NCBI RefSeq assembly: GCF_964355755.1
Contig: NC_092676.1
Location: forward strand, 436,501 to 500,500
Length of the DNA stretch: 64,000 nt
Direction: 5' to 3'
Source of the DNA: Antedon mediterranea
Taxonomy: Eukaryota; Echinodermata; Crinoidea; Comatulida; Antedonidae
Below are positions 46,702 to 57,297 of this stretch, one piece after another. Position numbers and translations under genes: made by a program. The number at the start of each line of letters is the position of its first letter. Within the stretch, counting starts at the first letter, position 1. Under the pieces are notes generated by a model. It ran no database searches. It was not told the DNA's origin and saw only the letters and a program-made list of their open reading frames with translations.

Positions 46702-48043
46702 CAGGGCATCACGTATGCAAAACCCAGGAGAGCAACAAATCGCTCTCCTCAAATCACCGAGGAGAGCAATTCGCTCTCCTTGCAAAAATTTTAAATCGCT
46801 CTCCTCAAATATTTATGTTGAAGTTAAAGGATGGTCGCCCTTATTAAAAATGGCTGGCACTTATTAATTTTTTTTACACATTTTTTTGCCCGACAGGGGA
46901 TAACCCCCCCCCCCCCCCCCCCCCCCCACGGGCACAACAGATGTATACTGTACCTCTCCCCTAAAATCCCCCACACCCACCTTTACACACAATATTTTCC
47001 GTGGGGATCGTATTATTCTACAGTACAAAAAACTCAAGCCAATTTTTTTTTTATGGCCTGCCTGGGTAGATTGGGTTTCAGGAGCCTGGAGAATCCTGTC
47101 CTGGCCAACTATAATTTTATATGCCTAGCTTTTCTAGCCTAGCTTGTTGGCCTAGAAATCAGACAGAAAACCTGAAAAGTATTTACCTGCAATTCATAAA
47201 TTATACAATTCTAACATGCAACAGCCATTAAAATATTGATAATAAGTTACAAAGTGTCATTTTAAAATAATTAAGAAAGATATTTGATCGTGTTTACATG
47301 TGTCACACATGGGCGCACGCACAATATAGGGGAGGGCTGAGAGAGCTTCTAGAAGATGCTGACGTCACACATCAGCACGTGTTTTGAGGAGGATTTGAGT
47401 GACCAAAATTGGTTAGAACTTTCGAAGAAATAATCCATCTTCAAAATGACATAATTAAAGCAACCAGCAGCTAAGCTTTTTTAAATAATAAACATTATAT
47501 TTAGGCCTCCTATATTAATGTTTCCTTTTAAAATTAAATATATTTTATTAACTCGTTCCATAAAAACATAAAGGGAAAAATTATTGGTTGGGATATGATC
47601 TTCCTGTAAAGGAGGTGTTTCTATGACACCGTACTGGTTGCACTATGAGGCGATAAAGTAAACTCGCCCTTCCTTGAATGCGCGCAGGCAGGGGAATCCC
47701 CTTTGTTGGTACCTCGCACTGCTGTGAGATGGAGCGCGATGAATTGCTCTCCTTTTCGAAGGTTGTTGTTGATTGCGATCGCGCTTGCGATCCTTAAAAA
47801 CGAGGGACTGCCATTAGGCTTGTAGCTTTATAACTTAGCTTATATATTATTAGCCTAGGCCTAGATTGGTTTTAACTTTTAAAAATCCACGTGTTTTTAG
47901 GCCTCTTGACAGAAAAATCAACACTATCAAAAGCTAGGCTCTATTTTGAAAATTAAGGAGCGCGATAAATTGCTCTCCTCGAAGCCTGTTGAGGAGCGCG
48001 GAGGAGCGCGGTCGCGCAGGCGCTCCTTATAAATGATGCCCTG
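46702..48043. mobile_element. hAT-like TIR element with GCTCTCCT subterminal repeats
   Basis: Ends CAGGGCATCA and TGATGCCCTG are inverted, and CAGGG is the usual hAT opening. CACTAC flanks both ends directly (46696-46701 and 48044-48049), suggesting a decayed duplication. Both ends are crowded with GGAGAGC/GCTCTCC or GGAGCGC/GCGCTCC words. The interior holds a run of C (about 46906-46927). No transposase is recognised. Confidence 0.65.
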
Positions 48044-48549
48044 CACTACAGTGCAGTTAAATACTCTAAACATTTTAAAATGTTTTTAAAACCACTCTGC
48101 AGTGATTTTTACAATCACAAATGTGACATTAATTCCTTTGTTATTCTTGTGTGTATCAATTCTTCTACTCCTTATTTTAATGTTCTCGTATTAATGTATG
48201 CCTGAAGTAGTGACAATGTTTATTATGACATTTAACATTTCTTTCAAGCAACATGAAGCAATTTAATGAGCTTTTTCTGCAGGGTGCGTGAGGTATTCTA
48301 CTCGCATTCATATACACATAATAGTAGTAATACATAGTTATACAAGGTGAGGTATTCTGCTCACATCATTCTTACAGTAAACCATAATACAATAGCTGGA
48401 ATATCAAAATGGCATTTATTACATTAAAATACAATTTAGCTGGGATGAATGTAGTTAAAGGTTTAAATCAAAATACAGTACATGAAAACAGGCCTAATGA
48501 AAGTATAACATTGTAGATGTTTGTTATCATTTTTAATTGGTCTCCACAG

Positions 48550-48605
48550 ACTGTTTGTTGCATCTGAAGTTGCCAGTAATACTTTTAGGTTGTGAAGACA
48601 ATCAG
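48550..48605 (+). other. Weak exon candidate
   Basis: Sits between TTGGTCTCCACAG and a GTATGTT donor, open in one phase (LLHLKLPVILLGCEDNQ). A 37-base candidate at 49398-49434 continues the frame before a GTAAGT donor, and a possible terminal segment follows an acceptor at 53515. Not recognised; the lengths are short enough for chance. Confidence 0.2.
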
Positions 48606-48900
48606 GTATGTTAATTATTTGTGTGCGTTTTATTTATTGATCTGGCATGACTCACCGGCAGCTTACTATATGAATGAGTATTCATAGTTCTTGCACAGAC
48701 CTATGGTTTATGTACCCATTAACCTGCTAATAAATAATATTGCATTCGTAGTGTAACAAGTGATAAGATACAGAATACAAAAGAGTTTCATCTCATAACA
48801 TTTTATTGAATTTGATCTGACGTTTTTGTGCTGTTACTGTCTGTAAAATTGATACAACAGAGTATTTTATTGGGATGGGTATTTGAAAGGAAAAATAGGA

Positions 48901-49372
48901 TAAAAGAGTATGATGTACTTATAAAGAGTATGATGTACTTATAAAGAGTATGATGTACTTATAAAGAGTATGATGTACATATAAAGAGTATGATGTACTT
49001 ATAAAAGAGTATGATGTACTTATAAAGAGTATGATGTACTTATAAAGAGTATGATGTACTTATAAAGAGTATGATGTACTTATAAAGAGTATGATGTACT
49101 TATAAAAGAGTATGATATACTTATAAAAGAGTATGATGTACTTATAAAGAGTATGATGTACTTATAAAGAGTATGATGTACTTATAAAGAGTATGATGTA
49201 CTTATAAAAGGGTATGATGTACTTATAAAGAGTATGATGTACTTATAAAGAGTATGATGTACTTATAAAGAGTATGATGTACTTATAAAAGAGTATGATG
49301 TACTTATAAAAGAGTATGATGTACTTGTAAAAGAGTATGATGTACTTGTAAAGAGTATGATGTACTTATAAA
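48901..49372 (+). repeat. 19-20 bp minisatellite, about 24 units
   Basis: Units of AAAGAGTATGATGTACTTAT, some with one extra A. Confidence 0.95.
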
Positions 49373-49517
49373 ACTGTGGCACTATTTGTTCATTCAGTGC
49401 TATTGTGAATTAGAGCTGCTGTCCTGTTTTAAAGGTAAGTTCATATTGAAGCTATTCATCATGGATCTGTTGCTGAATCTTTACTAAATGTCTACGCATT
49501 TTGTTGTCACATTGTGT

Positions 49518-49681
49518 AAAGCTCTGTCTACACTATCGAACAAGTTTGACAAAAAAAAAGTGTGATGTGCTTAAATATGGTAGTGATATGCTTAAATATG
49601 GTAGTGATATGACGACATGTCCATATATGGCCACATCACATTTTTTGGTCACATAAAGTTTGATAGTGTAGACAGAGCATT
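49518..49681. mobile_element. MITE copy (AAGCTCTG family), near full length
   Basis: TA flanks on both sides, both termini and all internal blocks present. Confidence 0.9.
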
Positions 49682-51030
49682 AGATATTAAGGTACCTTAT
49701 TTTACCTTAAATTTTATTTTATTATAGTTATGCAGATGATACATAAAGTGAACCTCTGTTGATCAGATTTAGTTTTGAACTTTAAGACTGTTAACAATCC
49801 TTGTCTGATCCATCTATGAATCGAAAGACCCCTATAGTAGCTATGTCAATCTTTTATAAACTGTTTGAATGAAAACATGCCAATCCTTAAAATTGGGGAT
49901 ATGAAATGGACAGGTTTGAAGAATGTCAATCCAAACGATTTAGTGCCATGACATTGATAAGTACTGAACTTAATGCACCTTTTGAACCAAATGTATGCTT
50001 GATCTACATTCTCTAGCAACAAAAAGTCAAAAGAGAATTTTAAAATGACGGGAAAAGGTGTGTTTCCAAAGTCAAATGCCTTTGTATTGAAAACACGCAA
50101 TTAACGCAATGTTTTTTTAAAAATGCTTACAAACAGGAAGATGGCCGCTATGATTTAATGTGACAAACAAGTGTTGGTTGGATGTAATGCGCATTAATGT
50201 TGTTTTCAAGGGAATACTAGTGATGAGTCATACAAGAAGTTTATTAATAAATATTAATTGGAATTTAAATCCTAGTTAAGAGCCATTGTCTCCTTGTTGT
50301 CAGCCTAGCGTATTCATCCTCACTGATGATGGTGTGATGACATTAATGCATCACTTGTAAGTTGTATGACTCATGTTTTTATTACTGGCTTTAGACCTCC
50401 AGAAACTAGTCTCCTGCACTCTGTGAAAAATGTCCATATGTCAGTTCTTCTAGTCTATTTCGTGCCTAGCTTACCTGGATAAACCGACAATAGCCCATGC
50501 TTTCCAGAGGGAGGTACTTGACACTTGGTGGTTGTCCTCTTAAATCTCCATACTCTTTTCGTAACGTGAATACATTAATGACATTATATCGTGATACGTT
50601 GTACTCAATTAAATAGGAAGTAAACACAGAAAGCTAAGCGTGCTGTACTTGTATATTTAGCATACGTATCTTCTAATAGAGTATGTGTCCAACTAGGACG
50701 AAAAAGAACTAAGCTGGGTTTTGAGATGTTTTCTGGCTGAGTGTTGTATTTGAGTAATACGGTAATGTATTTATCTCCAGACAATTTATATGTCATTACA
50801 TTTACAGGAACCTACATATTGGAAGGAGTATTGCCTTTAAATAATAACAATAAACTTTTATATTAATAGTAGACTCTTGAGGAATACACATATCTTTAAG
50901 TGCTCCTGATCTCACCAACTTTTTTCTTTTGTATGTAGGTGCCTGTCCTGTTTTATAAAATTTATCCTTAATGTTGTTGCCAATAAATTAAAAATCTTAA
51001 AGAACAGAAATATTTTATTTATCTTTCTCT
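49682..51030. other. AT-rich region without recognised content
   Basis: An 84-residue open frame on the minus strand around 49846-50100 has no recognisable motif; otherwise nothing seen. Confidence 0.4.
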
Positions 51031-51035
51031 TGAGT

Positions 51036-51307
51036 ACTGTAGATAGGTATAGTGTCAAGAGTAGCTGTACTTTAACCAGTCAAGTCTAGATGTACTGTAG
51101 GATTCTGTAGATAGGTATAGTGTCAAGAGTAGCTGTACTTTAACCAGTCAAGTCTAGATGTACTGTAGGATTCTGTAGATAGGTATAGTGTCAAGAGTAG
51201 CTGTACTTTAACCAGTCAAGTCTAGATGTACTGTAGGATTCTGTATATAGGTATAGTGTCAATAGTAGCTGTACTTTAACCAGTCAAGTCTAGATGTACT
51301 GTAGGAT
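51036..51307 (+). repeat. 68-bp minisatellite, 4 units
   Basis: Units with AGATAGGTATAGTGTCAAGA and CTGTACTTTAACCAGTCAAG, exact 68-bp period. Confidence 0.95.
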
Positions 51308-51522
51308 TTGTGCCATTTATTTACCCTGGGACTATTGCTTTTCACTAGCAGGGCACAAACAAAGTCAAAATTGAGAGGATTTTATGTTTTACTTTCAATA
51401 ACCCTACATTTGTACAATTTACTTGAATGCATTGATGCTGTGTGTTAAATTTTCCCATCTTCAGTGAAACTGAAAACTTAAGGCAACATTTATTTGTAGT
51501 ACTAGTAGTATACACTAATATA

Positions 51523-51688
51523 CAAATAATGAATGTTTATGAGTGTAATGGTACAAATAATGGCACGAGGTGAATGATGAAAGGTTATATTTCAACGAGG
51601 CGATGAGCCGAGTTGAAATATAACCTTTCATCATTCACCAAGTGCCATTATTTGTACCATTACACGAATACAAAACATTCATTATTTG
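51523..51688. repeat. Long hairpin (foldback MITE-like)
   Basis: Arms of about 75 bases (51523-51596 and 51611-51688) pair almost perfectly around a 14-base loop with GGCGATGAGCC. Arm words: TGGTACAAATAATGGCAC and TGAATGATGAAAGGTTATAT. Confidence 0.92.
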
Positions 51689-52450
51689 TTTTATATAACA
51701 TCTAAATAAATTCTAGTTATTTGAATCAAATAAAAGGTAGCCCTAGCCAAAGTTTACTACATTTCATTCACACACATTGATTAAAAACAGTAACATTTCG
51801 TTTTAAATAATTTTATATTAAATGTTATATTTATATGGATTTCGTAAACACACCTACTTTTGTGTTAATTATGTCAACAAACGACCAAACAATCCTAGGC
51901 CTAGCAAGGCTAAAACGCCTAGGCTAGGCCTAGCCTAATACTAGCATGGCCTAGGCTAGACCTAGTAGCCTAGTACTAGCTTGGCTGAAAGGCAAAACTT
52001 CGACAGACAATTGGAACTTATCTAAGCTAATTATGGTTTTTCCAACAATTCCACGTCCTGTAGGAATGTCCCCATTAATTAATCAAAATCCTAAAAACGA
52101 TTTAAAGCTAATTTAAATGCCTTTTTGAATGAAATTAGTACATAATGTCCAAATCGTACACAAATATCTGCTGCTGTTGCATATCTCGCGGTGGTGTTTA
52201 CAAATGAAACTCAGACCAGACGACAGGTGGCGCTGTTGTATTTCACAGTACATAGCCATATCATAGGATAATTTGTGTACTAGATTTTTTTTCATCCGCG
52301 AGACGTTTTTTTTTTCGTACACAAAAATGTTTCAAAAAGTACTATTTAACGATCGTTGAATAGTGCGTACTATTGCACGCCATGTGACCCACATTCGTCC
52401 AATCAAATGACAGGAATTTATTTAGGTGTTATATAATAATAATCATTTCA

Positions 52451-52852
52451 CAGTAAACTTTACTTGTACACCATTGAATAGCATGATTGAGGGTGAGTCC
52501 CACTCAGCAGCAGCCATCAGTAAACTTTACTTGTACACCATTGAATAGCATGATTGAGGGTGAGTCCCACTCAGCAGCAGCCATCAGTAAACTTTACTTG
52601 TACACCATTGAATAGCATGATTGAGGGTGAGTCCCAGTCAGCAGCAGCCATCAGTAAACTTTACTTGTACACCATTGAATAGCATGATTGAGGGTGAGTC
52701 CCACTCAGCAGCAGCCATCAGTAAACTTTACTTGTACACCATTGAATAGCATGATTGAGGGTGAGTCCCACTCAGCAGCAGCCATCAGTAAACTTTACTT
52801 GTACACCATTGAATAGCATGATTGAGGGTGAGTCCCACTCAGCAGCAGCCAT
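52451..52852 (+). repeat. 67-bp minisatellite, 6 units
   Basis: Units with CAGTAAACTTTACTTGTACA and GGGTGAGTCCCACTCAGCAG, exact 67-bp period. Confidence 0.95.
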
Positions 52853-53886
52853 CAAGCTTGTTTACGTGATCACTCAACAATAGTTCAGTTCTTTACATCT
52901 TGTTCTGTGACCTCTATTATTGTTTATAGCTGTGTATTACTTCCTATTGTCATTACAGATTTACCTGTGTGTATACTGTTTAAACACAGGATGTAAAAAT
53001 ACAGCTCTTTTTTCATTAACAATACATTTTTTTGCTGTTATTGTTACAGGATATTTCTTCCTCTCTTAAGCTCCTTATTATTTCTTCCCATTGTCATAAA
53101 CAATTTAGCTGAGTACTCTACTTAACCACAGGATGATGCAAAGTTTATTTTTATTACTAAATATGTTCACTGGTAATAACTGGTAAAGCATTTTCCATTA
53201 AAAAAAAAGAAGACATTTATTAGATTTTTGGAAGTCAATTTTTTATAAAGTTTACACATAAAAGAAAGAAACACAGACAAATATTATTGGGTTTTATTAT
53301 GTAGTTATCCTTATTTTGATCCTAGAAAATATCAGCCAGTACTGTTTGGTGGACCAGTGCTATGAATGTGGTTCTATTTTAGACCTTTACGACTCCCCAG
53401 TCACTGCATCATATTATTCAATTACCTCTGAAATATGTACATCATACTGTGTGTAAGATCTGGTCAGTTTCATAAATATACATTTTTCTCTCATGCTTTT
53501 TCCTTTTTATTTTAGTGAAACATAAATTAGATCTGCACCTTTAATTAAAAATATGATTCTAGAAATCTAGGAGGCTAGTGAAGGGATTAAAGGTATTCAT
53601 CTAGATTCAAATATTGTGTTCTAAAATCTAATAAAAATACTGTAGAAATCTGTAGCTTATTATTCACTAACCTCCCTCCGAAAACTTGTAATTTACACTC
53701 ATTCCTTGAGGGAACAGCTCGATTTTTGTGTAAAAAGCATACCATTGGAGAATAGAGGTCACATGTTCATTAGGGATGATCTTAACAATTCAATTGTTCA
53801 TGTTTTTTAGTATTCCATTAATAAACGTTGCTAAACACTACCATATTTAAAGTGGATGAATTAAACCAGCATCCACTGTTGACATA
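52853..53886. other. AT-rich region without recognised content
   Basis: Only a good acceptor-like site at 53515 stands out. Confidence 0.4.
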
Positions 53887-55153
53887 AGGCCAAATAAAAA
53901 AAAATACTTGTTAAGCGTCACACCCTCATCAATTTTCAGGGGCGGGGGGACGGTTTTTTTTTTTTTTTTTTTTACTTTTTATGGAGGTATAATTTTGCGC
54001 GATGGACGTTTTGGCCCACTTTTTTTTAGGACGAAACGTCAAACTTTTAAAATGCGAAACAGAACAAAATTGACTATGTATGAAATATTATTGCCGATGA
54101 CAAAATTGAGTTTTGTATTGTTTATATCCAGACGTAATTAAAACATTAAATTTAATTGCCACCGAGCGAAATTGTAGGCCCTAGGCTAATCCGTCCAAGC
54201 TGCCACCCCCGCCTCACTCATCGGCGGCCATGGTCCGCCGTCTCTCGCTCGACTCATCTATCCAGGAAATTCCCTATCGCGAGAAGCATGATGTTGGTCT
54301 CAATAATACTAAATTATAGTGGGCTGATTTTGAAAACAGCTTACGGCATTTCTTAAGTGAATTTTTATTCAACGTATTCATTCTTCTTTGATGAATCCGT
54401 TGCCAATTGCTGTGTAAATCAGTATTTAAAGTTGTGATGCGAAAAGTGTGTGTAATTATTCCACAGGTAAACCAGGCATAAGAAAACGCATCGCCGGGCC
54501 CATCGCCCAACAGGACCCTCGTGGTGTGCCGATCTCGAGCGCGAGATCATCGTAAACAAAATTGGTAGAGTCCATTATGTATGGGGTGTTTCCTATTTAC
54601 GAACCTATAAAAAACGCGTTTCGACCACTGTGTAGGCAAAATATTTATTTCAGTAATCCCTAAATTGATAATCGTGTATTCTATCACGTGACTGATGATG
54701 TAATCCTCAGCGACGTACTAAATGCACGTGATTTAATGTGTTGGGGAAAAAGCTTGCTGTTTACCACACATGATTCGCGGTGCTATTCGCGTTTCCTTGA
54801 CGTAAATCGGCGGCGTGTAAATGAAACAATTGTTTTCACCAAATTGCCGTTGTCGACATAGAGCGATCGGTGGCTAGCTAGCGTGGCTAAGCTAAGAAGT
54901 ACGTATTTTTCAAAAATTACACCAGCCTAGCAAACATTTGCTAGTTTTGAAATTTTCAACTAGCAATTATAAAGAATCTACTAGCAAAATGCTAGTTTGC
55001 TAGCGTGAATTTTGAGCCCTGCTCTGGAGCTGGGCCGGGCCGCTAAACTTTCCGTTGTATATGGGTAAAAAAAAAATAAAAATAAAAAGAGAGGCGGCTG
55101 GATAATCAGGAGCGGGCGGTGACGCTTAACAAGTATGTTTTTTTATTTGGCCT
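53887..55153. mobile_element. TIR element, AGGCCAAATAAAA ends
   Basis: 1.27 kb with inverted ends of about 37 bp: AGGCCAAATAAAAAAAAATA then CTTGTTAAGCGTCA on the left, the complement at 55115-55153 on the right. Target duplication not clear. The interior is CpG-richer than its surroundings and contains the word CTAGCAAACATTTGCTAG. No transposase recognised. Confidence 0.7.
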
Positions 55154-55625
55154 AATTGGTGTTTATTCTTAGTCTAGCTGTTTGGTGTTTACTTTTGGTA
55201 ATTACTTTGGTAATTAATTCTGAATATTAAGATCATGATACAGATTTTTGTTCGAAGTGTTGTCTCTATGGTCACAAGGACAAAATTAAAATTTAGTTTT
55301 ATAATACAAGAGGTACCATTACTGTACATTTAGATACAAATACATACTAAATACTAAGTAAATTATAACCATGGATGAAAAATCTTCCATGTAGTAAAAT
55401 GAAATTCAATTAATATAACTCTCCTCCCCCCCCCCCCCCCCCATCCCCTACTTTTAGTTTGTGTGCTTTTATTTCTATATTAATGTAGTTTATTATTGCA
55501 CACAAAGTTAATTTTTATTTTTGTGGAAATTAATTTAAATGAAATGTTTTAATTTATACAATACAATAAGGTACTGTAGGTACTTGGAGACATTAATAAT
55601 AGTACATGTTTGTAGGACGGTTCTA

Positions 55626-57297
55626 GGACACCTACCCCCTAGACAGTTACCCCCCGGATGTTTACCACCCGGACAACTACCCCCTTAGGACAACTACCCC
55701 CCGGACAACTACCCCCCGGACAACTACCCCCTTAGGACAACTACCCCCTTAGGATAACAACCCCCCGGACAACTACCCCCCGGACAACCACCCCCTTAGG
55801 ACAACTACCCCCTTAGGATAACTACCCCCCGGGTAACTACCCCCCGGTCAACTACCCCCCCGGTCAACTACCCCCCCCCCCCATCCAAAAGTAGACAAAT
55901 ATATAGGACCGGTTTCTGTAAAAATGAAATCATCTGTTTTTAACGGGTGTTTCGAAACTAGAGACCCGAGACCAGAGACCTGAAACGAGACCCAATACGA
56001 AAAGGGAGACCTATTGGGTCTCCCTTTTCGTATATTAGGGTCTCCCTTTTCGTATAGTGTGGTCTCTCTTTTCGTATAGTGGGGTCTCCCTTTTCTTATA
56101 GTGGGTCTCCCTTTTCTTATAGTGGGTCTCCCTTTTCGTATATTTGGGTCTCCCATTTTGTATATTTGGGTCTCCCTTTTCGTATATTTAGGTCTCCCTT
56201 TTCGTATATTAGGGTCTCCCTTTTCGTATAGTGGGGTCTCCCTTTTCGTATAGTGGGGTCTCCCTTTTCGTACGTGGGTCTCCCTTTTCGTATATTTAGG
56301 TCTCCCTTTTCGTATTGGGTCTCGGGTCTCTGGTCTCTGGTCTCGGGTCTCTAGTTTCGAAACACCCGTTTTTAACCGATTATTCTGTTTAACAGCACGC
56401 TAGACCCTAGATGTGCTAGATTTAAAGTACCGTATTTATTGAAAAAACGGCCTGGGCTGTTTATTGTTTAGGTGGTTTTTAGGTGGACATTTATTGGAAG
56501 AAAGTTGTTTATTCAATGGGAGAATCTAATGGAAATAGACGCCGATTATTTCATATGATGTTTCATGGGAGTGACATGGTCACCGTTTATTTGAGGGGAA
56601 TTTATTTAAAGATCGACGTTTATTCGGTGAGTGAAAATTGAGGTCAAATATCAAAAGTGATATTATTCTTCAAGTGTACAAAAATACATATATGACAAAT
56701 TTGAGACAAAAATTAATTCTTTTAAGACCAGTGGTTATCGAAGCATTGTCCTGACGCAAAAATTATTATTATTATTATTAGCGAACCCAGTATTTACAGT
56801 AAATACAGGGAGTACTATAATACGTTCGACTATCCTATGATCATGTGTGACAATCTTCAGTTTATACCAGGCTATATTTATGTTCAATCTTTTACTTTTG
56901 TTTACAATAATGAATAGTAATTCGTCAAAGTAACGAATTAAAATATAGTTATTAATTCCTATTATACACTGTTGCAGAGTCAGGTTGTTGAATGGTCTGG
57001 GTGGTTAGGGTGTTCTAAAGGGATAGTTTTCTGGGTGGTAATTGTCCGGGGGGTAATTGTCCGGGTGGTAATTGTCCGGGGGGTAATTGTTCCTAGGGGG
57101 TAATTGTCCGGGGGGTAGTTGTCCAGGGGGTAGTTATCCTAAGGGGGTTGTTGTCCTAAGGGGGTAGTTGTCCGGGGGGTATTTGTCCGGGGGGTAGTTG
57201 TCCTAAAGGGGTAGTTGTCCTAAGGGGGTAGTGGTCCAGGTGGTGGTTGTCCGGGGGGTAGTTGTCCGGGGGGTAAATGTCCAGGGGGTGAATATCC
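55626..57297. mobile_element. Foldback element with mirrored arrays of GGACAACTACCCCC units
   Basis: Left array 55626-55871 and right array 57001-57297 are reverse complements built of units about 14-17 bp long (GGACAACTACCCCC, some with TTA between). Variants such as GGACCACTACCACC and the TTAGG-linked units recur. About 1.1 kb lies between the arrays and includes a second element at 55945-56367. Outer target duplication not resolved. Confidence 0.8.
55945..56367. mobile_element. Nested foldback element, GGTCTCCC array, 9-bp duplication
   Basis: 423 bp flanked by perfect 9-bp repeats GTTTTTAAC (55936-55944 and 56368-56376). Inverted ends begin GGGTGTTTCGAAACTAGAGA. The interior is a tandem array of about 15 units of GGTCTCCCTTTTCGTATA with one- to three-base variants. 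Inserted inside the larger foldback element. Confidence 0.9.

Noticed and set aside
46831-47142. 103-residue frame with a proline run
   Set aside because: Driven by a poly-C tract inside a TIR element; no motif.
46696-48049. CACTA (EnSpm) transposon suggested by CACTAC at the left end
   Set aside because: CACTAC is repeated directly, not inverted, at the right end, so it is a flank and not part of the terminal repeat.
49846-50100. 84-residue minus-strand frame as a gene
   Set aside because: No recognisable motif, no splice context and composition like the surroundings.
40652-53000. CRISPR-like arrays
   Set aside because: Repeats are head-to-tail without unique spacers, and the genome is eukaryotic.
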